Assembly (NCBI RefSeq): GCF_905475465.1
Contig: NC_062235.1
Span: 3,234,001 to 3,298,000 of the forward strand
DNA length: 64,000 bases
From: Pieris napi
Taxonomy: Eukaryota > Arthropoda > Insecta > Lepidoptera > Pieridae
Direction of reading: 5' to 3'
Positions within the stretch are counted from its first letter, which is position 1. Every line of letters starts with the position of its first letter. Shown in pieces: positions 12,594 through 24,536 of this stretch. Position numbers and translations under genes: made by a program. The notes below the pieces were generated by a model, which had not been told where the DNA came from, did not search any database, and saw only the letters and a program-made list of their open reading frames with translations.

Positions 12594-12820
12594 TACAACC
12601 TTTTTAGGTCTCGGCCTCAGATTTTTGTATCTGGTTCATGATCGTTTGTCAATCTAATAGGCAAGCTCAGCCTCCTGTGCCTGACACACGCCGTCGACTT
12701 TTTGGATCTAAGGCAAGCCGGTTTCCTCACGATGTTATCTATTGGTGCATAGCCGGGGATAGAACCTACGACCTCAGGGACGAGATTCGCACATTGGAGC
12801 CACTAGGCCAACACTGTTCA
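12594..12820 (-). mobile_element. SINE A copy
   Basis: Minus-strand copy with most of the body; the CACGATGTT block is followed directly by the tRNA part, so part of the middle is deleted. Confidence 0.66.
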
Positions 12821-12844
12821 AATTAATGACATAATGGTTAATGT

Positions 12845-12965
12845 ACTATGTATTAGCGTGTCGTTCCCGCGAGAATGTAAGTGCGTGCTCCTAATTCTCC
12901 ATGCCTCCTGCTGATAGAGGACAAATCTTTGTTTTTAATTTATTTTATTATTATTAATTATAGTA
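12845..12965 (+). mobile_element. Fragment of the LINE D-tailed repeat
   Basis: Contains GAATGTAAGTGCGTGCTCCT and CCTCCTGCTGATAGAGGACA, matching the middle of the repeats at 7862 and 29965, and ends in TTA-type short repeats without the LINE D tail. Confidence 0.55.
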
Positions 12966-12989
12966 TACATAAATAATATACAGTATACA

Positions 12990-13146
12990 TAGATACCGAG
13001 AGCAGCGCCATCTGTCGGGCTGATTTGTGAATCTAAACCATCCAGGGCGCCACCCAAACGCATACAAAAAATTCATTCAAATTGGTCAAACCGTTTAAGA
13101 GGAGTTCAGTGACATACAAACGTACAGTAGAATTATATATTTAAAC
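12990..13146 (+). mobile_element. RTE-like 3' tail
   Basis: AGCGCCATCTGTCGGGCTGA, then TTGGTCAAACCGTTTAAGAG and TTATATATTT: a LINE tail of the RTE-like type. Confidence 0.42.
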
Positions 13147-13485
13147 ATAGTTATTTACGATCTAGGTATTTTAGAGTAAGTTAGATTAACCTACAATATT
13201 GGCTATAAAATGTCAAATGTAAGTTCCAGTTTCAGAAATTGTCTGATTCTGGTTATAACTCCAGTGGCAAATTCGATGTTGTCGACAAAATTCGTTTTAT
13301 TAAACTCTGCCGTTTACAAGTACAGCCAGGTCAAGAAGCTTTCCGAAACTACGAGAAATTCAGGATAAAGAGAAACATTTAGAGCGAAGCTCGTTTCATA
13401 ACTATTATGTTACCAATTTAGCAGTTTTAATTAAAAGTTAAGCTTTGTTTAGCAACATTTAACACGATCAATAATTAAAGAAATT

Positions 13486-13974
13486 CAGTGGCGGATTTAC
13501 AAATTTTCAAGATATAGGCTGTGACGTAAGCCTGTACAATTCAACAATTTAGTTGAAATTGCACGTAACATAATTTTAAGTTTGATATTAGAGCACAAAA
13601 TTATACACAAACCATCCAGTTCGCAGCTTCCAACCAGTAGTAGGACTGACGTGTATGGGTTGATAGGGGGAAGGGAAAGAGGGAAATACACTTTCTGCAA
13701 TTTCGCTCTTTTCAGTCATACAAAGTGTGAGCTGAGGGCGCAGGCGTCGATTACTGGGTGGAAGGCGCACTAGCACTCTAGAAATATGGAAGTTTCCTAC
13801 TCCGAATGTACAATGACAAGTGAGAGGGACAGACAACAGTATCTGTAAAACATAAAAACACCATCATACAGAAATCTTTTTGATTTCTATGACATAACAA
13901 CAAAAATTGGTACCCAAATTCCGCCCCAAAAATCTACCGCCCCAGGCTCCAGCCTGCTGGTAAATCCACCACTG
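13486..13974. mobile_element. hAT-like nonautonomous element
   Basis: Ends CAGTGGCGGATTTACA and, inverted, CAGTGGTGGATTTACC: the CAGNG start is typical of hAT transposons. The 8-bp flanks AAGAAATT and AACGGATT agree at five positions and may be a decayed target duplication. 489 bp, no transposase. Several short overlapping frames inside have no domain. Confidence 0.66.
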
Positions 13975-14149
13975 AACGGATTAACTATCATACAACTGTT
14001 CTACGAAGTGAAAACGCACGAGCTAATAGAAAATTCACTTTTCTACACTTCTATATTAAACGATAGATTAGTACTTTTATAGACATATCTACAGATGGAC
14101 AGTATCTAAATTGCGATGACCGCGGGAATCTAGCTGGAGACAGAAAAAA

Positions 14150-14290
14150 AATATAAAAATGTGGACTGCCTTGGAGGAGGCTTTTACCCGTAGACCCTAT
14201 ATAAATATAAACACCACATTTTTATTTTTATAACTTACTGTTAATCTGTTGTCTCATATATGTGTTTGTGTTTTTAAGAAATAAAATAAA
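14150..14290 (+). mobile_element. LINE C-terminal tail and 3' UTR
   Basis: Codes WTALEEAFTRRPYININ and a stop, then an AT-rich UTR ending near GAAATAAAATAAAGC. The LEEAF motif is common at the end of RTE-type proteins. Short, 5'-truncated. Confidence 0.5.
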
Positions 14291-15171
14291 GCTATACTAT
14301 TATTATTACAACTTAATATGGCTATTACCCAAATATTGCATTTGTCTATTTAATAATTTTTAGAGACAAATAGGGTACTTCTGTGACCTACAGGTGTCGT
14401 CGATTTTTGGGGTACAACTCTCCTTCAATAAGAGAATAATAAGAAGCTAGACACAGCTGGGGTTTATGGAATAAAGTTAATACTGATTAAATTTTAAAAT
14501 TCATTGATTAATCGAATCACACTACTAATAAATAATATAAGCTATGACTTATCAAATAAACTAAAACCTCTGGTTGCGTACGCGCTGTTATACACAAAAT
14601 TTGCAAAAGCATCTCTAGAATGAAAAACCTGCAGTCTCTAAATATGATAAACGAAACCCAGTCGCAACTAATGTACATAAAAACAACCGCAAAAACGAGA
14701 GTCTAATAGGAATCGTACTACGCTTCACAGCGTTGACAGTAAGATATGCAAATCAGGGGCTTGAGACAAAATCACTTTTCGACAGGCGTAACCCATTAAC
14801 GCCAAACGAATTTGTAAGAAAATGGTCACGTCACAAAGCATAGATTAATGTAATGTCAGTACAAAGCCCCAAAACGACAAATTTCAATACAAAAACATCT
14901 CCCTTTTATGTCCAGGCAACGGTTAAACGGGGCTAATCGCAAAGTCTATGAAATTGCCTAACCATTATTTAATAGTTTAGAAAGCACTCGAGCAAAATAC
15001 ATCGATATTTGATTTCGAAGCTACACAAACTTGCTGCAAGTTAGAAGTCGAGCAGCCTCACGTCACTGCGACGTTAAATAATTACTTGACCAAGACTCCA
15101 ACTTAGTAAGTTCACTGAAGCTTTTCTCACCCTTAGTCTTAGATAACGTGAAATAATTTATATAAGATACT

Positions 15172-15590
15172 AGAGTCTGGCTAATGAAAGAAGATAACGA
15201 AAAAGCGCGGCAAATTAAAAAAAAATAGTATGGTATCCCTAAAAGTTTGATATTTTTTGTGGATTAAACTTACTTGATACTTGATTTTATTTTATTATTT
15301 TTTACATTGATAGTAACTGGATTTCTATGAAATTACAATTTTACTACGTATTTAGTCTTTTACTATTGATACTTAAAATGACTATTGCATGGAAAACTAA
15401 AACTATATTTATTATAAAACACAACTTTATTCGGAATAATCAAATCCTGCAAAAGAAACGAAATATTCTATCAAATAAAACAAAGTTTAGGCGCTATTAT
15501 ACTTGTTAAGTATTCGGAAAAAAATTATAAGTAATAAAATATAGAAAGTTTTCAAATAATTCAATTATCTTCTTTCATTAGCCAGACTCT
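15172..15590. mobile_element. 419-bp TIR element
   Basis: Perfect 26-bp inverted ends (AGAGTCTGGCTAATGAAAGA and onward; 15172-15197 and 15565-15590) flanked by ACT on each side. The AT-rich interior has a 60-codon hydrophobic/basic frame with no domain. The superfamily is uncertain. Confidence 0.7.
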
Positions 15591-15629
15591 ACTGAGATTA
15601 AGAACATAAAAGACGTCGTCGAACATAAA

Positions 15630-15895
15630 ACACATACAAAAGAGTTACAGTGAAATGGGACCGTCCCGTTGCCCGCATTTTTATGGCAGATGTGTGGAGA
15701 CCTTACTTGGAATTGGAAGAAAAAAGAGAGTACGCCCACCAGAAACTTGGGAAGATTGAATAAAAGGGATAGCGGGGCAGAATTGGAAATATGTCGCGAG
15801 GAATAGAGATAAGTGGAAGAATTGGGTAGATGCCTCCATCGGAGATCGAGTACCTACTAGTGTGAAACATAATGACATGGTCTTAGTGTAGTGTA
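15630..15895 (+). mobile_element. LINE C-terminal remnant (RTE-like)
   Basis: The plus frame reads WKYVARNRDKWKNWVDASIG and DRVPTSVKHNDMVLV before the stop at about 15887, with one in-frame TGA upstream (after PPETWED). The pattern W..VARNR..W is the C-terminal end of RTE-type reverse transcriptases. 5'-truncated. Confidence 0.6.
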
Positions 15896-16488
15896 ATTGT
15901 TTGTTTTATTACTATTGAGATTGTTTTTAACAGTCTTTAAAAACCCAAAATCCGTTTTAATAGAAAAGTCCAATCGCACACAGTGAAGAGATTTGCTTAG
16001 ACACACAAATTATTGTTATTTATATTTATTAGACAGCTATATATTTATCTATTTTTACGACAGGTGTTGCTATTATTACGTTTACTTTTACTCTTTACTA
16101 TCAACTTCGATAGATTTTGGGTGCAAAAGGATGTATGTCTATTTTTAGTAGGAAACAACTGCGCATTCCAAACGGCTGGTTGAAAATAAAAATATAGAAA
16201 ATTGACAGAATTTAAGAAATTTTACTTTTCTTTCAATTTTTTTTCAGAAAGATATTCTCGAGATAAATACGAGTAGTTCTCGGAAATATCAAATTCGCCC
16301 CAACATCCGGCGAATCGCAAATAACAGCACATCAAGTAAAGAAAACAAACTAAACTAAAATAATTCCATTTGCCTCACGGGTGCGTTGCCGGCGTTTTAC
16401 TTTTGTTCATTTCTAAATTGAATAAATGTAGGAAAAATGCGAGCGACAATTTGGAACTCTACAAATCACGTTCACAAATTTTCACTTT

Positions 16489-16887
16489 TCAATAAAAACG
16501 AGGAAAAACTATATCAACTAATGGTATGAGAAATACACGCAATACAATTTTAAAGCAAATATTTGACACAACCGTTTTGTACGCTATCGTTTGATTCGAC
16601 ATAATAGACCGGCTGATTTCTAACGCCTCTGCAAAACGCCAGGTGAAAGTACTCCAATCATGTAAAACGCGGCCTTGTATATCGAAAACATTTGTTGTGG
16701 TTAATGCAAACATGTCAAGGGCATCAGGGAATAACGAATGCAGTCCCGTTTCAAAGTCACTATAATTAAAAAAGCGAAAATTGGAAATGCTATTATAACA
16801 CTCGAGGGTCGGTTGATACATTTTGGCACTTGGCCAAGTGATGCCATCTGGAGGCATGATAGCACATATTTTTAAATATAGAATCAT
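16489..16887 (-). CDS. Unrecognised 132-residue open frame
   Basis: This is the longest ATG-initiated open frame outside recognised mobile elements. The predicted protein starts MILYLKICAIMPPDGITW, is rich in aromatic residues (NFRFFNYSDF, WSTFTWRF), and ends with a hydrophobic stretch (about residues 110-130, FKIVLRVFLIPLVDIVF) that could be a membrane segment or anchor. Amino acid usage looks more like a real protein than the Lys/Asn/Ile-rich translations of neighbouring AT-rich DNA. A second ATG at residue 11 is an alternative start. I see no intron signals, domain or overlapping repeat. It could be a small intronless gene, an exon, or the relic of an integrated sequence; I do not assign a function. 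Confidence 0.33.
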   Translation of the reverse strand: MILYLKICAIMPPDGITWPSAKMYQPTLECYNSISNFRFFNYSDFETGLHSLFPDALDMFALTTTNVFDIQGRVLHDWSTFTWRFAEALEISRSIMSNQTIAYKTVVSNICFKIVLRVFLIPLVDIVFPRFY

Positions 16888-17577
16888 TTATAAGGCTTAT
16901 TGTTTCGTTACCGTTACATTCGAAACATTTTTCATTGCGATTATTCATCGCGATTTAAATTTTTGGTTTGGACATTATTGAAATCCGAATTTACGTTGGT
17001 GTTATCGAATTGAGAGTTTTTATCAATAAAGTTTATTCACTGGTTTGATTATAATTGCAGCTTTTATAATCTGTGGTATATTGAAAATGTTAATAGCAAT
17101 GTTATGAAGACATAACATGTGGCGGAACTGGCAACACAAGTTGGTATTGATTTATTAACATTTGGCAAATATCCAGTCAGCCTTATATGGTATCTTATCA
17201 CTATAAAACTTCTAGACCATTCACTAAGACATAAAAAAGTACTAACTGCACTGATATAAAATTACTTTCGTACATAAACAAAAATACATACGTGAAAAAC
17301 CTGTTAAATAAATATAATTAAGTCAAATGAAATATGAAAATCCTCTGCAAATTCATTTAACCAGAATTATAAACATTGTCTGACAGTTAGCGATACTTAA
17401 AATATATTTTTAATTTAAAACGTAATGTTATTTTATATCTCAATATACAACAAACTTATCATTTTATATGGGAAATTAATGAAATGAATAAACCGCAGGG
17501 GGACTTGAAAATGCGTTACCGACTTTTAAGGAAGTGATTCTCCTTTCTTCCATAAGTAATGTGGCTAAAATTTATAA
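16888..17577. other. Upstream of the 132-codon frame
   Basis: AT-rich. Would contain any promoter for the minus-strand frame at 16887, but no clear core promoter stands out. Confidence 0.35.
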
Positions 17578-17850
17578 CTGGTTTTGGTTTTTTTTAAGAC
17601 AACAGGGAGCAAACGGGCAGGACTCTCATCAGATCTTAACTCACATTGCCAGAAGGCTCGCATGTGCGTTGTCGGCCTTTTAGAAATTGGTACGCTCATT
17701 TCTTGAAGGACCCTAAGTCGAATTGGTTCAGAAATACTTCAATGGGGAGCTGTTTCCATATAGTGGTGGTGCGCGGCAAATACTGCCTTTAAACACTTTC
17801 AGTTCTGGAACAACGGACGTTGAGGTGACACGGGTGGTATTTTATATGAA
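17578..17850 (-). mobile_element. LINE B C-terminal fragment
   Basis: A fairly complete minus-strand copy: 3' UTR (GCAAACGGGCAGGACTCTCA on the plus strand) at 17608, coding tail to 17850, with the WNQLP-like block present but the frame interrupted. Confidence 0.64.
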
Positions 17851-18524
17851 GTATACGAAAGACCACTTGACGTCCGATGATCTGATGAGTGATGTTCTGA
17901 TGTCTTACGCTTAAGTAAACGAATACGCTTTATGAATTTTCAACAGTTCTGTTCAAAATAAGTTACTACAGTGCCATATACTGTTCTTGGCTGGTAAGAA
18001 AGCCGCTGACATATTAGTATTGCCAGTAAATAAAAATTAACCACTATAAGGGGAATAATATGAAGTCATGCAGGCTAACTTAATAAGTTAATGAAACCTA
18101 CGCTTAAAAGAGATATATATTTTTTTAAATATATAATCTCCATACGTAATATTTTGCTACGTACCTATTGTAATAATTTGGATACTGTATGGTTTCTATT
18201 CTATATATTTATAACTATGAACGCCTGTTCGCTTTCTGTCTGACGCAAGCCAAATACAGCTTTCGACCAGGCTATAAATATTTAGGTATACTCCACAACT
18301 GAACTCTTTCAAACGATGAAAAATAAAATTCTGTGCTTATTGTATTGTTATGAATAATACTTCGAATCCAATCGATCAGAATATTTTATTTCGAGTAAAA
18401 AAGGGATTTCGTTTGATTTATGTTTCGCTGATTTAAATTGTGGTCTGTGGAAATATTATCACTCGCAAATTTTGCGCGATTCGTTAAATTGTGATTTGGT
18501 AAAAATATTGAATGCATTTGTAAG

Positions 18525-18870
18525 TAACTCAAACTCAAACTCAAAATATCTTTATTCAAGTGGGTAACCAAGTACACTTTTGAATCGTCAAGTTAAATTA
18601 ATCGTAAATTTACATTTACTACCAGTTCGCAAGTCAAGGGCGTAGAGCGGGTAAGAAGAACTGGCAAGAAACTTTCCGCCACTCTTTTTAATCGCCAAGT
18701 ATTGTCATACAAATTGTTTGAACTGGAGCAATTCAATCCCAAGGATTAGGATCATTTAAGTAGTCCTCAAATTTATAAAAAGCTTTGTTGATTAATTTTC
18801 GTTTAACGAGGGCTTTGAATTTATTTAGTGATAATTCTCTAATTATTAGTAACTAGTGAATACTAAACGT
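18525..18870 (-). mobile_element. LINE D 3' end
   Basis: The minus strand codes LSLNKFKALVKRKLINKAF, then YKFEDYLNDPNPWD and stop (about 18850-18745), followed by the family 3' UTR to a terminal run of TTTGAG-type short repeats near 18530. It is a 5'-truncated copy of the LINE seen at 21020, closely matching it. Confidence 0.75.
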
Positions 18871-19180
18871 AGTCTATGGTAGATAATAATAAAATAATAT
18901 ATCTAGGAAATCGTAGATTATTTTCAGAACAGTATTTATATTTTACAATCATACAAAACAGGCACAGAAGTATGGTCATATGAAAAGTATATACACTAGA
19001 GTTACGCTGTCTCTTGGAAATCTATCATTGCCGTATGTGATGGATCTGATCTACAACCCGTATTTGTTAATATGTGATTGGTCTTTTGAATTATTATAAA
19101 ACAAAAAATAATTACTCTTAGGGTAAGATTCCAAGTAGAGAATTACGACTCTTGTATGTTCAAATTCAATATGTTTTTGA

Positions 19181-19211
19181 CATATGGGAGTATTTTTAAA
19201 ATACTCCCATA
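19181..19211. repeat. Short palindrome
   Basis: TATGGGAGTATTTT and AAAATACTCCCATA face each other almost without a loop. Could fold as a hairpin; not in a known element. Confidence 0.55.
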
Positions 19212-19632
19212 GTTATAAAAAAACGCTGCACATCTTCGTGACGCTAATATTATTCTTATTGCGTTTCATCCGTAAAAAATTACCCTCATGCGCCTAAAGA
19301 AGTTTAACTTCAAAAATAATTTGGCAATAATAATCCAAATCTCATTAGGATAAAGTATGATTTAATTATATCATTAACCTACTTAGCTGCAACGTGAAAA
19401 GTCACGCGCCTCAACCTTTGTTCCACTTAATAAATTTCTTTTCAATTTGGTTTCAATTATTCTTTAAAGGCTGACCCAGTTACCTGGGAATTTGCATCCT
19501 TGTCACCAAACAATACCTTCGGGCAATTCTGTGTTCAGGCGTAATTTCCTTTTTTCAAATAAGTGAGACTAGAGACGCGAGTTAAATTAGGACTGAATAT
19601 ATTGTTTTGATATAGATATCATATTATACAGG

Positions 19633-19920
19633 AGCTGTGTTGGCCTAGTGGCTTCAGCGTGCAACTCTCGTACGTGAGGTCGTAGGTTCGATCCCCGACT
19701 GTACACCAATGGACTTTCTTTCTATGTGCGCATTTAATATTTGCTCGAACGGTGAAGGAAAACATCGTGAGGAAACCGACATGTCTGAGACCCAAAAAGT
19801 CGACGGCGTGTGTCAGGCACTGGAGGCTGATCACCACTTACCTATATTTAGAAAAAAGATCATGAAACAGATTCAGGAATCTGAGCCCAAGACTTAAAGA
19901 GGTTGTAGCGCCACTGATTT
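19633..19920 (+). mobile_element. SINE A, near full length
   Basis: The cleanest copy: TGTTGGCCTAGTGGCTTC, B box GGTTCGATCCC at 19685-19695, complete body and GTAGCGCCACTGATTT end followed by a short T/A-rich tail. The open frames over it are side effects of the repeat. Confidence 0.74.
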
Positions 19921-20297
19921 ATTTTTATTTATAGATATCATATGTAATACGAACCATGACGATGTTGTCGCGATTTTAATATTAACATATGTATTTCGCA
20001 TATTAACATATGTTAGTAACGAAAGTACGACCCGCATTTATCAAGTTACTTTTGTAATTGTCTTAATTTAATATGTAATAAATAAATCCTAAGTTAAGCG
20101 AAATTATATATTTTTATACACATGTAATGAAAGGCACATACTTTGCTTCATCCATTCTCATAACTTATTCAATCATAACAATTCTATTCAATATCATGAT
20201 AATTTTGCACACGCTCATCAGATATGGGTAATTTACCTATTCTTTTTTAAAACGTCGTAGATCACTAATGCCACCACGTAACCTTCGTAGCGATTGG

Positions 20298-20316
20298 GAT
20301 AGATAGATAGATAGAT
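20298..20316. repeat. (GATA)n microsatellite
   Basis: About four GATA units (GATAGATAGATAGATT). Simple repeat. Confidence 0.6.
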
Positions 20317-20359
20317 TAGTATAAAGTTTTCGTGCCATTTTCTTGTAGGACACTGCGCA

Positions 20360-20590
20360 AAAGGCCAGAAAGCTAACCTGTTGTTAAATGATACCCATGG
20401 ACACTTACACTACCAGAAGGCTCGCAAGTGCGTTGCCGGCCTTCTATGAATCGATAGGCTCGTATCTTGAAAGACCCTAAGTCAAATTGATACAGAAATA
20501 ATTATGTGAGCAACTGGTTGTGCGGCTAAAAGTGCCTTTAACAACGCTCAGTTATGGACGCTATCGTAACACCATTTCGACGGATATTCA
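20360..20590 (-). mobile_element. LINE B C-terminal fragment
   Basis: Plus-strand GGCTCGCAAGTGCGTTGCCG and GACCCTAAGTCAAATTGATA mark the LINE B coding tail in minus orientation; more diverged than 17578. Confidence 0.58.
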
Positions 20591-20690
20591 CATAGCTTCA
20601 TCAACTGGGTTATTACGTCATCATCATCACTCATCTGGTGACGTCATCATGATAATTTGTTAGGGAATGCCATAAGAGCCTTGCCATGGC

Positions 20691-20722
20691 CTCTGTACAT
20701 AAGAGTCAGATTATGTACAGAG
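20691..20722. repeat. Hairpin with 12-bp arms
   Basis: CTCTGTACATAA, an 8-base loop, then TTATGTACAGAG. Function unknown; just upstream (20631-20648) is a perfect TGACGTCA. Confidence 0.6.
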
Positions 20723-21019
20723 TAGCAGGTTGGTCCTAAAACGTATACCTACTATATTTACTTCGAATAATGCGCTTTGCATACCCTTTTGCTTACTTCA
20801 GGTGTACTGTGCATACTCACTAAAACCCCAAATCAACAATCGCCCTAAGTTAGATGCGGTAATAGCGGGACGTTGTCGGATTCCCGCTAACGTATACTCC
20901 CACGCCACGGCATATTCCCTTGCCGGGTAACTTAGACTAAAATTCCATTCATCAATGCAACTATATAATATAAGCGATTTTAAAACAAATGGTGATTTCC
21001 ACCAGGATAATATATATAT

Positions 21020-21670
21020 AATACTCGAAAGAGAACTTATCTAAGCGTACGACCAACAGGCTCCAGAAGACAAAATCAGTGGCCTCTTTAGGTCTTGACC
21101 TCAGATTTATGAATCTGTTTCATGATCGTTTTAAATCGGCCTGACACACGCTGTCGACTTTATGGGTCTAAGACATGTCGGTTTTCTCACGATATTTTCC
21201 TTCACAGTTCGAGAAAATGTTAAATGCCGGCCGGGGATCGAACCTACGACCTCAGGTATGAGAGTCTCACGCTAAAGCCACGAGGCCAACACTGCTCCAG
21301 AAGACAAACCACGCCTTATATGGAAATTGTTTTCGTTTTTACAACAAACTCCCTAGCGAAATTAGAGAATTATCACTGAATAAATTCAAAACTCTCGTTA
21401 AAGGTATATTAATCAATAAAGCTTTTTATAAATTTGACGAATATTTAAATGATCCTAATCCTTAGGATTGATTTGCTCCAGTTCAAACAATTTGTAGGAA
21501 TCAAAACATGGCGATTAAAAAGAGTGGCGGAGAGTGTCTTGCCAGTTCTTCTTGCCCGCTCTATGTCCTTGATTTGCGAGCTGGTAGTAAATGTATTATT
21601 TAAAATCAATTGAACATCTTTTCTGTTGACGTTATAAGTGTACTTGGTTACCAATATGAATAAAGTTATT
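21020..21670 (+). mobile_element. LINE D 3' end, interrupted by a SINE
   Basis: Across the SINE at 21075-21293 the two halves join into one open frame with residues LQKTNHALYGNCFRFYNKLP spanning the junction, continuing SEIRELSLNKFKTLVK and LINKAFYKFDEYLND to the stop at 21464. This is the C-terminal tail typical of lepidopteran non-LTR reverse transcriptases. The 3' UTR follows, with GATTAAAAAGAGTGGCGGAG and the block coding no protein that is shared with 8100, 18525 and 29965. The copy is 5'-truncated. It had little frame damage when the SINE landed. Confidence 0.78.
21075..21293 (-). mobile_element. SINE A inserted in LINE D, 15-bp target duplication
   Basis: Minus-strand copy of the tRNA-derived SINE with its B box (GGTTCGATCCC on the minus strand) near 21240. 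It is flanked by a perfect 15-bp direct repeat GCTCCAGAAGACAAA (21060-21074 and 21294-21308), the duplication expected from LINE-driven insertion. Confidence 0.85.
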
Positions 21671-22579
21671 AAAAAACTAGATTATATAATAGCGTAAATA
21701 AATCTACACTTTATATCACCTTATAAATAATTCATTCTGGGCACAAAGAATAGAATTAATTACAACCTTCGGCTATTGTTAAGATGTACCTGAGTTCCAG
21801 ACAGTGTTGGGTAAAGATAGACCTTGACCTTATTACTAAACGTGTAAAAGTTGCGCTCTTGAATACGCTAATATATTTGATTATTAATAATGAATTTTTG
21901 ATTATTATTAATGAATTTTACATTTATTATATCTCTCACTCAATCCCGGCCTCACAAGGCTGGGAATTTATTTGGAAAATATAGCTCTACTCTGAGATAA
22001 GCATTCTAATGGTAAGATAATTTTTGAGAAGTGTGTCTCATATAAACGTAAAAGGCTGGTGTGTGAGCCTGTGTATCCAGAAGCTATATCTAGGATGCTC
22101 CCTTCCCTCGGTAAAACAATGCGCTGGTTTGGCTGTCGCGTGTCAGTATAATAAAACAGGAATCCAATAATCGTTCAGACTAAGACTAGCACTTATCATC
22201 AACGGTAGCGTGTCCCACTCCAAGCACTGGATAATGGTAATAAGAAAATGCGGTACGGTATGCGGTCTATAGTTACTGCGCAAGTGACAGCGATTAATTT
22301 TCTAACTCATCCTTGCGCCATTACAGCACCTACCATTTCCGGTTCGTGTGTCAAAGTCAAAATGGACAAGTGTCATCCTTCTTTAACTGACACCAATGTA
22401 GCGCGAACAGCTGGCAACGTACTAGTTTTCTGGTATCGTGAAATTACATTGGCAATTATATTTGAGCCTCCTGCCCAACAAATGTACGAGTATTTTATTG
22501 TAGGTGAAGGAAAATTACGAGAAAATCAGAATTACTCAGCTACTTGACTATAAAAAAATCTGTGCGAATACACACGTAA
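21671..22579. other. Intergenic with an unexplained 99-codon frame
   Basis: A plus-strand ATG frame (22248-22547) has mixed composition but no domain, no splice context and no neighbour to support it; left uncalled. Confidence 0.35.
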
Positions 22580-23119
22580 GAAGTGAAACTTCTTTATGAC
22601 CTTATTTTTCGAAAAATGATCTACTATGTGCAACTTTACAGAAATTGGTTAAATAAAGTTAAATTAGATAAATTTTAACAAAAATGCTTTTATTATCATA
22701 GACATGAATACAAATACAATTATTTCATTTTAACTTATTACTGTACGACTATGTAGTACTAAGATTATTACAGAATTTCATTAACTGTAATAGAATTATT
22801 AGTATTACTATCATTGTAATCGTTATTATATATTTTTGTTACTAATGGCTTCGAATCTCTTCGGATCAACCGTGGTAGGGACAAGAAAAAGATGGCGCGT
22901 AACCGAAAAATGTGACAAATGTGTGTAATTTTTTTCCAACGCCGATAAAGAAGTTTGACTTCAAAAAGCAACATGGCGCGTAAACTGCTACAAAATTTCT
23001 CCCATACGTCGATAAAGAAGTTTCACTTTAAAAGATGGCACGTAACGGAAAAATGTGACGCGTAACGAAAAAATGATACACTAAATTTTTTTCCAACCCC
23101 GATAAAGAAGTTTCACTTC
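22580..23119. mobile_element. 540-bp element with GAAGTGAAACTTC ends
   Basis: Left end GAAGTGAAACTTCTTTAT and inverted right end identical over 18 bp. Inside, the right-end unit GATAAAGAAGTTTNACTTC recurs at 22944, 23011 and 23101 with ATGGCGCGTAAC-like blocks between, so the right side is a partial tandem array (spacings about 67 and 90 bp). Possibly related to the element at 10577. Confidence 0.52.
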
Positions 23120-24536
23120 AAAAAATAAATGAAATAGATACAACATGTAGATGCCATTTAGTTTATACATAGATACAGGATTCCGTTACTAAAAACTTTA
23201 TCCAGGAATGTCTATTGTAACGCTTGTAACCGGAAATACATTCTATGTGGTTTGAAATCCACTTTGCGGTGTGACCTCTGAATCCTGTAGCTAATAAGCA
23301 TATGCGAAATGTAACCTTATCCCTATGGTTTAAATTACATTATTCCCTGAATGCAAGTTCCTAGAAGCGATGCCACAAAACTGCAACTTCTGCCGTTCTC
23401 AGAGTTGGGTTTTTGTTATTTTGTACATCGTATGTACGTAAATATAAATGCAAAAATTTCTGGACCACGCAACTTTTATTGCTCATTTTTTTGTCTCTTG
23501 AATGAAATCTATTAGCTGAACAATTATAGAAAATATGTTTAAAGGTTGTTAGGTGTGCGGCATACATTACATGTAAAAAACGAAGAACAGGAAAATAATA
23601 AAAAAAGACGCTGCACGTCGCAACAATTAAAATTATGTACTTTCATCCAAAATAAGTCAATTAGATCTGAACAATGCATTGAGAAAAAAAACCAGAAATG
23701 GAAAAATATTTAGTAGGCTTTTACCCTAAACGGATACAATACGAGACCACAAAAACCTAACTTAAATTATTACTTAAACTTATACTACTACAACTAATAA
23801 TAATAATAATAATTTTAAGAAATGTTAGCTAACCTAATTTTGTATGGATTCATTACTAATAATAACAAAAAGTAACAGTGAATGGTCCTTTTGATTTAGC
23901 TGCTTAAAATATAAGTTAATGTTTCTATAATCGCGTTTTTTCTAAACAATTTTAAAGTCTTTCATAAATTTGAAGACTTAATTTTCGTAATATTTCATGT
24001 CGAAAATGATATAAATTTGTAATTAGTCGTATTTATTTATAGCTTTTAAGTATTCAAAGACTCAAACCAGAATGTTTTGCGTCACTAAACCTGCAATGCA
24101 TTTCTATATCTAATTTGGATTGAATGGTGTTCTATTATCAAAAAAATTAAATGTATAACACCATAATTTATTTATACACGGAGATTGAATGTGATATAGG
24201 TTGTTAATAAATGCGATGCAGGCTTTAGATTTTTCACGAGACAATTCAGTTAATATTCTGAAAAATATCAATCTGATTTTAAAAACACCTATAGGAACAA
24301 TTCGCTATAAACCCGAAAAATTTGATAAGTCATATGGACGGTCCATGGTAGAAGGAATTGGTACGGCGTGACGTTCATGAGCATGTTTTTAAGTGCAAGA
24401 ATTTGTAATTGTGTAATGTGTATGTAAGGACTTTCTTTTGTTTATTTCTTTGGACATTCGTGACTTAACTAATTTCAATCACACGTAACACGTAATAATG
24501 GAAATCAAATAAATAATAGTTAAAAAAAACTATAAA
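23120..24536. other. AT-rich intergenic, nothing recognised
   Basis: Only a short (AAT)n run; no gene or repeat family recognised. Confidence 0.45.
23788..23812. repeat. (AAT)n microsatellite
   Basis: CTAATAATAATAATAATAAT: simple AT-rich triplet repeat. Confidence 0.5.

Noticed and set aside
22248..22547. 99-codon plus-strand frame
   Set aside because: No recognisable domain or gene context; an open frame of this length is not rare enough in 64 kb.
22944..23119. CRISPR-like repeat array
   Set aside because: Three units with unequal spacing (about 67 and 90 bp) that are copies of a transposon end, in a eukaryotic genome.
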